Part shown: one piece after another, positions 41,939-51,212 of the stretch
Numbering within the stretch: the stretch's first letter is position 1
Layout of the letters: every line of letters begins with the position of its first letter
Assembly (NCBI GenBank): GCA_017618215.1
Contig: JAFZUQ010000003.1
Span: 1-64,000 of the forward strand
DNA length: 64,000 nucleotides
Source of the DNA: Elusimicrobiaceae bacterium
GTDB taxonomy: Bacteria; Elusimicrobiota; Elusimicrobia; Elusimicrobiales; Elusimicrobiaceae
Direction: 5' to 3'
Translations under genes and position numbers: made by a program
Notes under the pieces: generated by a model
Told to the model about the DNA's origin: nothing
Databases searched by the model: none
The model's input: the letters and a program-made list of their open reading frames with translations, nothing else

Positions 41939-41969
41939 AAAAAAGCCCACGTTATTGTGGGCTTTTTAA
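41939..41969. terminator. Bidirectional terminator
   Basis: AAAAAGCCCAC and GTGGGCTTTTT form a perfect 11-bp stem around GTTATT, with T runs on both strands. It closes the plus-strand block and the spoVG/tRNA-Gln transcript. Confidence 0.9.
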
Positions 41970-41971
41970 AA

Positions 41972-42042
41972 CTTCCGAGCTAGGGATCGAACCTAGGATT
42001 CCTCCTCCAAAGGGAGACGTGTTACCGCTACACCACTCGGAA
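41972..42042 (-). tRNA. tRNA-Gln (anticodon TTG)
   Basis: A 71-base cloverleaf on the minus strand. The acceptor TTCCGAG pairs with CTCGGAA, with a U1-A72 pair as in tRNA-Gln. The anticodon stem TCTCC/GGAGG encloses CTTTGGA with anticodon TTG. CCA is not encoded. It lies seven bases after the spoVG stop and so is probably co-transcribed with it. Confidence 0.94.
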
Positions 42043-42049
42043 AAATCTA

Positions 42050-42385
42050 TTAAGCTTTAGATGTTTCTTCTGCCGGTGCAGTTTCAGCAGCAGGGGCTGC
42101 TTCTGCGGCAGGTTTTGCACCTTGCGGGTTTTTAGCAAGTTCGTCTTGATAAGCTTTGATAATATTATCTTCCAAATATTTGCGGAATTCTTGGTTGATT
42201 GGGTGAACCATATCTTTATAAGAACCGTCGCTCATCTTTCTTGTAGGCATACCTAAAAATACACCTTTTGTGCCTTCAATGATTTTCATATTTCTTACTA
42301 CGAAAGAATCATCAAAAGTGACGCTTGCAAATGCTTTAAGGCGTTCTTCGCCCATCAAATGAATTCTAATTTCCGTTATCTTCAT
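42050..42385 (-). CDS. spoVG: SpoVG family RNA/DNA-binding regulator
   Basis: 111 residues from the ATG at 42385, which has GGAGGG eight bases upstream. The conserved core has MKITEIRIHL, AFASVTFDDSFVVRNMKII, VFLGMPTRKM, and DMVHPINQEFRKYLEDNI. SpoVG binds RNA or DNA and regulates division, virulence or metabolism in diverse bacteria, spore-forming or not. The last 25 residues are a low-complexity Ala/Pro/Glu tail, like that of S18 at 3313. The start overlaps ispE by four bases. Confidence 0.94.
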   Translation of the reverse strand: MKITEIRIHLMGEERLKAFASVTFDDSFVVRNMKIIEGTKGVFLGMPTRKMSDGSYKDMVHPINQEFRKYLEDNIIKAYQDELAKNPQGAKPAAEAAPAAETAPAEETSKA

Positions 42386-43287
42386 AAACTCGCCCTCCAA
42401 AAGCGGGTTACAAATACCGTATAACCTTCGGCTTTTAATGTTGCCTGAATCTTTTCAGCTTTGGCTTTATTATCTAGCAGGGCAAAAACGCTTGCACCCG
42501 AACCAGACATTAAGGCCGCCCCTGAATCTTGCAACCTTGTTTTGAGGTTTTTAACCTCTTTTAAGTACGAAAAAACGCTGCTCTCTAACTTATTGTAAAT
42601 AAGTGGGCTTAATTGTTTTAGAGAGCCGCCCTTTTCTATCTCGCTAATTAGTTTAGCAATTTTTGAGTTCTTTGTCAAACTTTTGGCTTTAGTTAATTTT
42701 AACCCGTCGTAAGCGGCTTTTGTGGGTGATGGTAAATTCGGGTTTGCTATAAGTACATAAATATCGTCTTTTAAATTATTTCTAACAGGTGTTAATTTTT
42801 CACCGATACCTTCTGCAAACATAAAAGTATCATCACTTAGAAAAAACGGTATATCGGCGCCGAGTTTCGCGGCAAGTTTAACTAAATCTTTTTTGCGCTT
42901 TGAATTAAGTTCAATACCGCAAAGTGCGCAAAGTGCAAGCAAAGTTGCTGCGGCATCACTTGATCCCCCCCCTAAACCCGAGGCAAGCGGAATATTCTTT
43001 TCAAGCCTGATTTGACAATGTGCTTTAATGTTAAAATATTCAAAAAACGCCATGGCAGCTTTGTATACGAGGTTTGTTTTATCTTCTTTTAAGCCTTTTG
43101 CAAAAGGGCCGCGTACTTTTAGTTCAATTTTCGTTTGAGGTGCTTCTTCTACCGCAATTTTTAAATCGTCCCCCAATGCAATTTTGGCCATTAATGACTG
43201 TATTTCATGGTAACCGTCCGGTCTTTTTGACAAGACATCTAAAAATAAATTGATTTTAGATGGCGCAAATGTTGAAATTTCTTGCAT
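42382..43287 (-). CDS. ispE: 4-diphosphocytidyl-2-C-methyl-D-erythritol kinase IspE
   Basis: 301 residues from the ATG at 43287, with GGAGG upstream; the frame is open another 46 codons into comF but the extension has no family match. Motifs: FAPSKINLFLDV at the start, the ATP loop IPLASGLGGGSSDAAATL (about 88-105), and MSGSGASVFAL near the C-terminus. A GHMP kinase of the MEP isoprenoid pathway that phosphorylates CDP-methylerythritol. A TGCTACAAT extended -10 (43305-43313) lies just upstream. Confidence 0.94.
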   Translation of the reverse strand: MQEISTFAPSKINLFLDVLSKRPDGYHEIQSLMAKIALGDDLKIAVEEAPQTKIELKVRGPFAKGLKEDKTNLVYKAAMAFFEYFNIKAHCQIRLEKNIPLASGLGGGSSDAAATLLALCALCGIELNSKRKKDLVKLAAKLGADIPFFLSDDTFMFAEGIGEKLTPVRNNLKDDIYVLIANPNLPSPTKAAYDGLKLTKAKSLTKNSKIAKLISEIEKGGSLKQLSPLIYNKLESSVFSYLKEVKNLKTRLQDSGAALMSGSGASVFALLDNKAKAEKIQATLKAEGYTVFVTRFWRASL

Positions 43288-43304
43288 ATTTCCTCCAAAG
43301 CTAT

Positions 43305-43313
43305 ATTGTAGCA
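43305..43313 (-). promoter_or_regulatory. Extended -10 promoter of ispE-spoVG-tRNA-Gln
   Basis: On the minus strand TGCTACAAT is an extended -10 with its hexamer ending at 43305. It lies 18 bases before the ispE ATG. No convincing -35. Confidence 0.45.
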
Positions 43314-43331
43314 TATTAACTATTAAATTTG

Positions 43332-44060
43332 TTATTCCCTTAAAGCCGTTAAAGCCAGGACTTCGCGTGCGCCTGCGGCTTTTAAAACACGTGCACATTC
43401 TTCTAAAGTTGCTGAAGTTGTGCAAACATCATCAATTAAAATGATAGCTTCTTTTTTAATTTGCCCCTCCATACCTTTAACCAAAGCAAAAGCACCGGAT
43501 ATGTTTTCTTTTCTTTGCTCGCGCGTTAATTTCGTTTGGCTTTTTGTATTTTTTATACGCACTAATGCATTTAAAACTGGTATACCGCAAAGTTTACTTA
43601 AATGATTTGCCAATACTTCCGCTTGATTAAAACCGCGCTTTCTTTGACGGCTTTTGTATATAGGTACAGGTACTAAAAAAGAAGTTTCCAAATATTCCGG
43701 GTTTTGTTTAAAAGTTTTATACATAACTTCGGCAAAATACGGCGCGATATTTAAATATTTTTCGTATTTAAAAGCATGAACTAAAGCACGTGTGGGTTCA
43801 TTAAATTTTAGGGCAGAGCGTATAAAAGAGCATTTATATTTTGTAGCTTTGCTGCCACGGCAATTATAGCAATATTGCCCGCCGTATTTAAGAGGTACGC
43901 CGCAACGTTGGCAAATCAAACCCTTGATAACTTCTACTTTTTTAAAACAATCTTCACAAAGTAGAGTTTTAGTTTTTAAATCTGCCCCGCAATAAAAGCA
44001 AGTACGCGGTAAAAAGAAATTTATTATTTTATCCAATATAATTTTTATTTTATATTTCAT
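43332..44060 (-). CDS. comF: ComF-family phosphoribosyltransferase-like protein
   Basis: 242 residues. Four CxxC-type pairs occur in the N-terminal zinc region (CFYCGA, CEDC, CQRCG, CYNC). The C-terminal PRPP-type motif is IILIDDVCTTSATLEE (about 199-214). ComF proteins help DNA uptake in competent bacteria and are linked to type II/IV secretion systems; a prepilin gene is at 56381. It begins one base after the stop of the SprA-like gene. Confidence 0.86.
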   Translation of the reverse strand: MKYKIKIILDKIINFFLPRTCFYCGADLKTKTLLCEDCFKKVEVIKGLICQRCGVPLKYGGQYCYNCRGSKATKYKCSFIRSALKFNEPTRALVHAFKYEKYLNIAPYFAEVMYKTFKQNPEYLETSFLVPVPIYKSRQRKRGFNQAEVLANHLSKLCGIPVLNALVRIKNTKSQTKLTREQRKENISGAFALVKGMEGQIKKEAIILIDDVCTTSATLEECARVLKAAGAREVLALTALRE

Positions 44061-44061
44061 G

Positions 44062-47000
44062 CTAAAATTGTATCGTCATTAAAGTACCGACATTATAGGC
44101 GGTATAAGAATTTTCTTTAATGTAAAGATGTTTAAATTTTTGGAAAGCCGCACTTACAGTAAAGCGTATATTTTTTGAAAATTCATAATCAAGATTCGTA
44201 TTTAAATCAAGCAAATCTCGGTTATCATCAACTGTGAAAGCACGGCGGCGTGAATAGCTTAAATTAGTAGTCCAAATAATGCGGTTTGTTGTAAGATATT
44301 GTTTTGAGGTGAAAGGTAACTTAAAACCGTGCGGCAAATTAAAGTCAAGTTTAAAAGTAATTGACGGAACAATTTCTTTAACTTGTGTAATCAAAGCTAA
44401 TGTTTGGTTTGTTAATTCTTTTTTGCTGTCCAAAATATAAGTGAATTTAGGTGTTATGCGCATTTTTTTGTAATTAAAAGAGGTTTGCGCAGTGAAATCA
44501 CGCCTGAGATATGCACTTAACGGGGAGGCATTTTTTAAATCATCTTTATCAGTTGTGCTTTGTGTGTAAGATAAATTGGTGTCAAAAGTGTTCATTAATA
44601 AAAATCTTAAATCTGTACCAAAAGTTTTATTGTCACTCAAACTTGTATTAATTGTTTCACTCTTAATATCAGAATATTTAACTTTCAAACTGGTACCTGA
44701 TATATAGCGCGGGGTAGTGTCAAAAAACTTTTCCAAATTGTCTATAAAGAAAACTACGTCCGGCAAAGTAGTATTTTTTGTTTGGTAATAAGAACCAAGA
44801 TTTTCATTTTCCTGTGTAGCGTAAGCAAAATTACTAATGACCGAAACAGAATTTAAAGGCATCAAATTACCACCGAAGGCATATTCTTTAAACGGGTTCC
44901 AACGTAGGGAATTTGTATAAGTATTCCTAAGTGTAAGTGTTGTGCGTCTGGCATAAGGCGAATTTATACCCATTGAACTTCTTAACCAAATTTTATCTAA
45001 AGAATTAAAATCATTATCAACATATTCCCATGCGTCACCGTCTTGCAATTTATAATTATTTGAGATGCTTAAAGTTGATAAAAGTTTGTTATTTTTAAAT
45101 ATATCGTGCCCACTTAGCGTTAAAGATAAATTACCTTCCGAACTTCTGTTTATACTTTTTACTTGCCCAACATCAATAGGTTGTTCGGAAAGAGTAGTAA
45201 TTTTAGATAAATTATTATTTTCCTTTACCACGACATTATAACTTGCCGTTGGTACAAGCCAAGGCCTCAAACGAAGTGAAGTGCTAATCCCCACATTTTC
45301 CAGCGCATATTTTGCATATTTTTTGCTTTCAAAATTATTGATTTCGGTACTGTAATATTTGCGGCTTTCGTCAGCAGTAGTTAGAGAGTAACTGGGCACT
45401 AAACTTGAACCTTGCCAAGGCACTAAATTTAATTTTACGGAATAATTTTTAACTTTTTCATTGGTATTATAAGTGTTTGAGCCAAGTTCTTGTAAACGTG
45501 CATTAGCATAATTTACTTTATTGTTTGTAAACCCGATATTTGCATTAACATTTTTGATAAAATTTTGTTTTGATGAATTGTAATTTAAAGCGGCGGTATA
45601 ATTATCGCTGTCGTCTTTTCTTTTAAGCAGATCATAATCGGTGGTATTAAAATTATAACCAACGGTTATTTGTGGTAATTTAGGATTCAAATATCTGGCG
45701 GTAACAGCGCCCTTTTTGCGATCTACTTCACCTTTATCAAGCAAACTGACAGTATTTGTTGTGTCATGATTTAAAACATCAGGTGTAACAGTATTTGAAC
45801 GGTAATAGTTTGCTTCAACGGGCAAATATTTGATTTTTTTAAATTTTAGATAATAATTTTCTTCTTTATTTTTTTGTTTGGAGGCAACCGTTATAGGCGT
45901 TTGGAACAAATCATCTTTATAAAGCACTTTTCCGCCGGCTTCAAACCAATCTTGATATTTAATTGTCGCATCAGCTTCATAGGCCTCGCCTTCAGCTACG
46001 ACACCCTTTGCTAGAAAAATATCATCAAGCCAAACTTCACCCTGTTGCAAAGTACCGCCATCTTGACGTACACCTGCCTTTATTATACCCACACGTTTAT
46101 AATTTAAAGTCCCGACATTTGTGGAATTAGCAGTGTATGCAGATATGTTTTCCCATCTATTAGGAATATGATCCCCAGTTAAGTCAATAAGTTTAAGTTT
46201 ATATAAACGCCATTCATTTGTGGGGAAAGAAGCGCTGTCAAGAGGAATTTCAATTTCACTATAATTATTATCATCCGTTGCTATACGTAAATAAAATTTC
46301 ATATTATCTGCAGGAGTTTTATTGTATAGAAGGAAATGAAATTCTTCATGTGTTGATAAATCCATAGCAGCAAAGTTTTTCTGTATACTTGCAGTATTTG
46401 TACTAGCAGTTGTGAAATCATATTTTATTGCCAAAGACTGTTCCATTATATTATTTGAACCTTCTTCGCGAATATTATTAAGGGAACCATATAAGGTGCG
46501 GAATACTTGCCCACCGTCCCCGGGATCATTAAAAATCGGTTTATAGGTACTGGGATTATCAACATTGTTTATACCATAGGTGGTAAGAACACTTTCATCA
46601 GTATCAAGCGGTTGCCAAGAACTGCCGGAAACAGTTAAATTTGCAATTTTAATTGTACCTTTATCTTTTCCCCCTCTTTTTAAAGTTATACGCATTTGTT
46701 GTATGGAGGACCAACGGTTAGAATTTAAATCTACTTCAAGTTGAAAAGTTTCCCAAGTAGTATTTGTTAATTTTTCTTCAGGTAAACCGTTTGAAACTAA
46801 AAACGGTGTTCCGGCAAAACCGAAATTACCGCCGATAGTTGAGTCCATATATTTTGATCCCAAAGTAAAAGTATCCAAAATGCCGTTATCATTTAAATCT
46901 TGAGTGTCAATTATACCGTTTGGCTGAGGCATAGGGTTAAAAATATTATCTGCAAAAGGATTATAATAATTAGGTGTACCGTCAGGATCTACGAAAACCC

Positions 47001-49473
47001 AACCTTTGTCTTCGCTTATTGTTAATTGACTTGTACAGCGTAAGTCTTCCGTTTTAGGAACAGCGGTACCGCCGGGAACATAGTATTTACTGCAAGTGGG
47101 ATATATATCTTCTACATCAAAACCTGCCGGGATAACAGAATAATTATCGGACCGCTCATCCATAGTACCAAAAGAAATATTTAACGCTGGCCCATCGTTT
47201 TCACCAAGCGCGGTAAGTTCAATTAAGGTTTTGTTTGTAAAATCCGTTCCGGAATTGCTGATAGGAAATGCTAAAGAAACTTCATCCCTATCGGCAGGCA
47301 AACCGGTAAAATCATAATTTATTACAAGTACATTTTGTTTTTCGTTTGAATTTGCGACGGCATTTGGGTTAATTTCCAAGACAGGTATTTCTTCAGAATC
47401 CCATTTAATACTGTTAAAATATGAACTTTCCGCAGTTGGGTTAGAGGCTATTTTCCAATCACTGAAAACTGTTGAAGCGCTTACCCTTTCTTTAATTTGC
47501 TGCATATTTTCAATCATTGCATAGTTAAATAAGTTATTATCTTTTTTACTTTTTGCGGCCTCAGCACCGGCGGTAATTTTAAGGCCGTCGGTAATTTTTA
47601 AATCTTTAATACGGGCATCTGCTTCCATCGTAGTAAGTGAAGTGCTTAAATCCCCTATTTGCGGTACCGTTTTGGGTTTTGTATTTGAATCATGTAAAAT
47701 TGATGCACCGATACTAATATTTTTTGTAAAATCATAACTTAAGCGCCCGCCAAGCAACATGCTGTCTTTTGATTCATTTGAAACTTCGTAATCAACATTT
47801 ATTACGCTGTTATCGCCAATTAAATCTTTATTATAAAAAGTTAAGTAACCGGAGGTATAATCGATATAATAATCTTTATTTCTTGCCATTGTTGCTCCGT
47901 TTACTTTAACTTTTTCCGATTGAACAACAATATCCGGCTCCAAAAAATAAGTTTTTACTGTTGAATTAAACTGTACAAAGAAGTAGCGGTTTGTTGCCGA
48001 CACAGGGGTTGTATTATATAAACCTCTATCAGTAAATTCTTTTCTTATATAGAAAATACCTTTGTCATAATCAACCTGTTCGGGGCTTGGGCAATAATCA
48101 TAAGTTGTTATTTCAGGGCAAACTTCCGCACCGTCTGATTCAAGCAATTTTAAAATAAAATTGCCTGTTCCGTTATCGCGCGTAAGTTGCGTTGTGCCAA
48201 TATTATAATAGCGTTTAATTTCAAGATTATAACTCCCTTCTTGTGTAGCATCTTGCAACGCGCGATCATCTTGCGTTTTTATCAAAATAGGTATACCGCC
48301 GCAAATATCGGTGGCTTGTTGCCCGGCAGTATTTCTAAAATTAACAGCTACAATATCCGTAGCATTAAGTTGTTTGTTAAAAATTAACATTTTTTTGCTT
48401 ATATCTACTGCGTAATCAACACCTTCTGTAAGTAAGCGAAAAGGTGCATCACCGCCCGTCCCCGGATAATTTGCACAGGTTTTATAATCTGCCGCCTGCA
48501 TAGCAACTTGATAACCGGTATTTGTATGGTCATTTAAGTAAACTTCCAGTGAACCTGCAACAATATCCGCATCCGGATTCCATGAAGGTGTAGAAGGATC
48601 AAATTCAAAATATAAGCTATAATAAGTTCGGCGGATATAATTTAAATCTTTAATATTGACTGTTTCAAAAACGCTATTGCCTTTAAATTGCTTTGTCTTG
48701 CTGTCACCTTTACTTTGGCTGCCGATTAAGTATAAATTTGCATCTTTATGCTGCATGTGCATTTTTGCACCGAAAACTTGTTTTGAATAGGATAAAAATT
48801 GTGTTGCCGGTAAGGAAAGGGTTATATCACCGAAATCAACACTTTGTACAAGTTCTCCTTGTTGGCCTTTATATGAAACAGCAATATTTTGAGAATCTGG
48901 TCTTTGATCATCATAGTCAATATCAACAAAAATTCTGTTACTAACTTTACCCTGAACTTTAAGTTGCATTTCTTGGTCAAATACAATTTCGTTTACATCC
49001 CTGTTATTTGTGGTGGACTTTACATCATATTTTTTTGCATTGTATTTTAAACCGAAAGTTTTGCGACCTGTCATTGAAATTGTTGTTCCGTAAATAGGTA
49101 GCAAAAGAGAAGGATTTAATATCTCAATGTATTCTGTTGTTTTCCCACGTAATTCTACAGCGCCTTCACTTTCCGTGATGATATTTTCAAGATATGCACG
49201 GGAATAATTAAAATAATCTTGTTCCCCCTCTTCTTCATCTGTTTGGGGTAAAAATTGTTGAGCATTTTCATCACTTAAAAAACCATAACGGGCCGGCTCA
49301 AATAGTTTAAAACGTTTCTTTTCACCGAAACTTTCAAGCAGATTTTTGGGTGTTTCTTCGGTATTTGATTTTTGGGAATTAAAAGATGCCACCTCAGCAG
49401 CTAAAATTTCTGCGCCGGAGGCATTAAAAAATACAGACACTAGCAAAACAATAGTTAAAAACTTTTTAAGCAT
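44062..49473 (-). CDS. Very large outer-membrane protein resembling SprA/Sov
   Basis: 1803 residues with an N-terminal signal sequence (KKFLTIVLLVSVFFNASG). Around residues 185-260 it has FVDIDYDDQRPDSQN, then VDFGDITLSLPATQF and SYSKQVFGAKMHMQ, which match the pattern of SprA, the type IX secretion translocon of Bacteroidota. Further similarities are EVYLNDHTNTGYQ and, near 1143, GEVWLDDIFLAKGV. The last 650 residues alternate in short strands like a large beta-barrel. SprA is usually 2200-2500 residues, so this is shorter. The other type IX components (PorK-N, PorU) are not in this window. No ribosome-binding site precedes the ATG. Confidence 0.6.
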   Translation of the reverse strand: MLKKFLTIVLLVSVFFNASGAEILAAEVASFNSQKSNTEETPKNLLESFGEKKRFKLFEPARYGFLSDENAQQFLPQTDEEEGEQDYFNYSRAYLENIITESEGAVELRGKTTEYIEILNPSLLLPIYGTTISMTGRKTFGLKYNAKKYDVKSTTNNRDVNEIVFDQEMQLKVQGKVSNRIFVDIDYDDQRPDSQNIAVSYKGQQGELVQSVDFGDITLSLPATQFLSYSKQVFGAKMHMQHKDANLYLIGSQSKGDSKTKQFKGNSVFETVNIKDLNYIRRTYYSLYFEFDPSTPSWNPDADIVAGSLEVYLNDHTNTGYQVAMQAADYKTCANYPGTGGDAPFRLLTEGVDYAVDISKKMLIFNKQLNATDIVAVNFRNTAGQQATDICGGIPILIKTQDDRALQDATQEGSYNLEIKRYYNIGTTQLTRDNGTGNFILKLLESDGAEVCPEITTYDYCPSPEQVDYDKGIFYIRKEFTDRGLYNTTPVSATNRYFFVQFNSTVKTYFLEPDIVVQSEKVKVNGATMARNKDYYIDYTSGYLTFYNKDLIGDNSVINVDYEVSNESKDSMLLGGRLSYDFTKNISIGASILHDSNTKPKTVPQIGDLSTSLTTMEADARIKDLKITDGLKITAGAEAAKSKKDNNLFNYAMIENMQQIKERVSASTVFSDWKIASNPTAESSYFNSIKWDSEEIPVLEINPNAVANSNEKQNVLVINYDFTGLPADRDEVSLAFPISNSGTDFTNKTLIELTALGENDGPALNISFGTMDERSDNYSVIPAGFDVEDIYPTCSKYYVPGGTAVPKTEDLRCTSQLTISEDKGWVFVDPDGTPNYYNPFADNIFNPMPQPNGIIDTQDLNDNGILDTFTLGSKYMDSTIGGNFGFAGTPFLVSNGLPEEKLTNTTWETFQLEVDLNSNRWSSIQQMRITLKRGGKDKGTIKIANLTVSGSSWQPLDTDESVLTTYGINNVDNPSTYKPIFNDPGDGGQVFRTLYGSLNNIREEGSNNIMEQSLAIKYDFTTASTNTASIQKNFAAMDLSTHEEFHFLLYNKTPADNMKFYLRIATDDNNYSEIEIPLDSASFPTNEWRLYKLKLIDLTGDHIPNRWENISAYTANSTNVGTLNYKRVGIIKAGVRQDGGTLQQGEVWLDDIFLAKGVVAEGEAYEADATIKYQDWFEAGGKVLYKDDLFQTPITVASKQKNKEENYYLKFKKIKYLPVEANYYRSNTVTPDVLNHDTTNTVSLLDKGEVDRKKGAVTARYLNPKLPQITVGYNFNTTDYDLLKRKDDSDNYTAALNYNSSKQNFIKNVNANIGFTNNKVNYANARLQELGSNTYNTNEKVKNYSVKLNLVPWQGSSLVPSYSLTTADESRKYYSTEINNFESKKYAKYALENVGISTSLRLRPWLVPTASYNVVVKENNNLSKITTLSEQPIDVGQVKSINRSSEGNLSLTLSGHDIFKNNKLLSTLSISNNYKLQDGDAWEYVDNDFNSLDKIWLRSSMGINSPYARRTTLTLRNTYTNSLRWNPFKEYAFGGNLMPLNSVSVISNFAYATQENENLGSYYQTKNTTLPDVVFFIDNLEKFFDTTPRYISGTSLKVKYSDIKSETINTSLSDNKTFGTDLRFLLMNTFDTNLSYTQSTTDKDDLKNASPLSAYLRRDFTAQTSFNYKKMRITPKFTYILDSKKELTNQTLALITQVKEIVPSITFKLDFNLPHGFKLPFTSKQYLTTNRIIWTTNLSYSRRRAFTVDDNRDLLDLNTNLDYEFSKNIRFTVSAAFQKFKHLYIKENSYTAYNVGTLMTIQF

Positions 49474-49539
49474 AGTGCTTATATATATAATATAAAATTA
49501 TGCGCGAGATATGTTAATTATTTAATGATTTTCATTAAG

Positions 49540-49577
49540 AAAACAAAAATACCTCTCCGTTCTTCAGAGAGGTATTA
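49540..49577 (-). terminator. Terminator of the HExxH secreted-protein gene
   Basis: AATACCTCTC (49548-49557) and GAGAGGTATT (49567-49576) form a 10-bp stem. On the minus strand TTTTTGTTTT follows. Confidence 0.85.
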
Positions 49578-49597
49578 AAAAATATTATTAAATAAAC

Positions 49598-50743
49598 TTA
49601 AATATACCCTTTGGGAACAGGCGGAATATTAGGGTCCGCATATTTTTTGAGGTTTTTAAAGAAAATCGTTGCTATTTCCTCTTTGTGAGCATCAAAAAGT
49701 TGGTGAATATATTCATAACATTCATTAGATGTCTTACCATACAAATACGGATAACATTCATAACCGCTGCACCATTGGTTATATGAATCAGGTTGAAACA
49801 TGGGCATTATTTCATTTAAAGTATCACGGTAAACAGGGGTCATTAAAAAGGCCCTTTCATTTTCTTCTAATTTAGGCTTATCAAAAGGAAGTTTTTGCTG
49901 AATTTTATAAAAAACCGCAGATCTTAATACATTATCAACATAATAAGTGTAACGCCATTTATAATTTACTAAGTTGTCTTTATTGTAATATGAGTACCTA
50001 GTAGCTGAATATACTATGTCGGCATATTCCCCTAATAGCTCTTTTCCTCCCAATATTTCCTCAATATGTTTTTTAATAAAATTTTCATCGGCAAATATAA
50101 AAGTTGCCCTAGTACCTAACAAAATATTATTGGACTCCTCTTTCATAGGTAAACCATACTTTAGTTGTGAGAACATAGTTATTTCTTCAGACAAATTTCC
50201 GGTAATATCCAATATTCTCCCTTTTGCAGAAGGATTGTGGACATAAGGAAACATATGTGCCGCTTCATGCATAGCTCCGTTTATTGCATATATAAAATCA
50301 TCAGCGGATATACAAATATAGCCACAATTTGATGTATAACAACTATCAGAAAAATTTATATTCAAATCAAAATCTTTATTAATCATTTGCCTAGTAACAT
50401 ATTCAGCCCCTAAAAATGCACCCATGTAAAGAATTTTGTTTTCTTCAGAAAGTTTACTTAAATTTTTACCGGCAAATTTTATATTTAAACTGTCTTTATT
50501 ATCATCCAACCATGTTAAAAAATTCTTGACTCTAATCCACTCCTGTTCCTCAAAATTTTTTCTACCGTAATATTTGTATATTATTTTTTTAGATTCAAAA
50601 ACCACATCCCGCAAATATTGTTTTTTAACAAATTCTTTTATTTCTCCGGCAGATATTATTGGCTTTTGGTCTTGCGCAAAACCGGAAACACAAAAAGCCA
50701 ATACTAAAAGTACGGGTATTATAAATCTTTTAAATTTAATCAT
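49598..50743 (-). CDS. Secreted HExxH putative metallopeptidase
   Basis: 381 residues with a signal peptide (MIKFKRFIIPVLLVLAFCVSGFAQ). A zinc site is suggested by H159-E-A-A-H163 in GAMHEAAHMFP, and Glu186 or Glu187 in NLSEEITMF could be the third ligand of a gluzincin. Two cysteines (135, 140) could form a disulfide. The rest is not recognised. Many Tyr and Trp residues occur in the last 120 residues. It is a single-gene unit with its own promoter and terminator. Function unknown; a peptidase role is inferred only from the motif. Confidence 0.6.
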   Translation of the reverse strand: MIKFKRFIIPVLLVLAFCVSGFAQDQKPIISAGEIKEFVKKQYLRDVVFESKKIIYKYYGRKNFEEQEWIRVKNFLTWLDDNKDSLNIKFAGKNLSKLSEENKILYMGAFLGAEYVTRQMINKDFDLNINFSDSCYTSNCGYICISADDFIYAINGAMHEAAHMFPYVHNPSAKGRILDITGNLSEEITMFSQLKYGLPMKEESNNILLGTRATFIFADENFIKKHIEEILGGKELLGEYADIVYSATRYSYYNKDNLVNYKWRYTYYVDNVLRSAVFYKIQQKLPFDKPKLEENERAFLMTPVYRDTLNEIMPMFQPDSYNQWCSGYECYPYLYGKTSNECYEYIHQLFDAHKEEIATIFFKNLKKYADPNIPPVPKGYI

Positions 50744-50769
50744 AAAATATCCTTATCGGTTATAAAGAT

Positions 50770-50798
50770 ATTATAATGGTACTTTTCTATATTGTTAA
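50770..50798 (-). promoter_or_regulatory. Promoter of the gene starting at 50743
   Basis: On the minus strand TTAACA (50798-50793), a 17-base spacer and TATAAT (50775-50770). Confidence 0.65.
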
Positions 50799-50807
50799 GT
50801 ATCTTAA

Positions 50808-50841
50808 TTAAAAAATCTCCCTGTAAAATTGCAGGGAGATT
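50808..50841 (-). terminator. Terminator of secG
   Basis: AATCTCCCTG (50814-50823) and CAGGGAGATT (50832-50841) form a 10-bp stem. On the minus strand TTTTTTAATT follows. Confidence 0.85.
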
Positions 50842-50860
50842 ATGTAGAGTAAAATATGGT

Positions 50861-51160
50861 TTATTTTGTTTGATTTGCAGGTTGTGTGGGTGCGGTAACA
50901 GGAACATTAATATCCACAACGCTGTCCATACCGCGTCTTGAAACCAAAACTGTTAAAGTAATAGATACAACCATAATCAGTACCGCAATAACTGCAGTTA
51001 ACTTTGTTATAAAAGTAGCTGCTGTCGGGCTTGAAAACACGCTGTCACTGTTTGAATTACCGAAAATACCGGCACTTGAACCTTTACCGTTTTGCATCAA
51101 AACTAATAAAATTAAGAGGATACATAAAATCCATTGTGCAACTAAAAGTAAATTATACAT
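50861..51160 (-). CDS. secG: Protein translocase subunit SecG
   Basis: 99 residues with two membrane helices (about 3-21 and 52-71) and the family segment LVLMQNGKGSSAGIFG (about 19-34), where most SecG have LLQRGKG. SecG stimulates SecYEG-mediated export; the numerous signal-peptide proteins in this window would use it. AAAGGAG stands before the ATG. It has its own terminator and lies downstream of the tandem proteases. Confidence 0.9.
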   Translation of the reverse strand: MYNLLLVAQWILCILLILLVLMQNGKGSSAGIFGNSNSDSVFSSPTAATFITKLTAVIAVLIMVVSITLTVLVSRRGMDSVVDINVPVTAPTQPANQTK

Positions 51161-51212
51161 TCAAAATCTCCTTTCAATAATATTTATTATACTATTTTTT
51201 GAGGTCGGTTTG

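Noticed and set aside
43288..43425. 46-codon N-terminal extension of IspE
   Set aside because: It overlaps comF, has no family match, and the ATG at 43287 has a GGAGG site.
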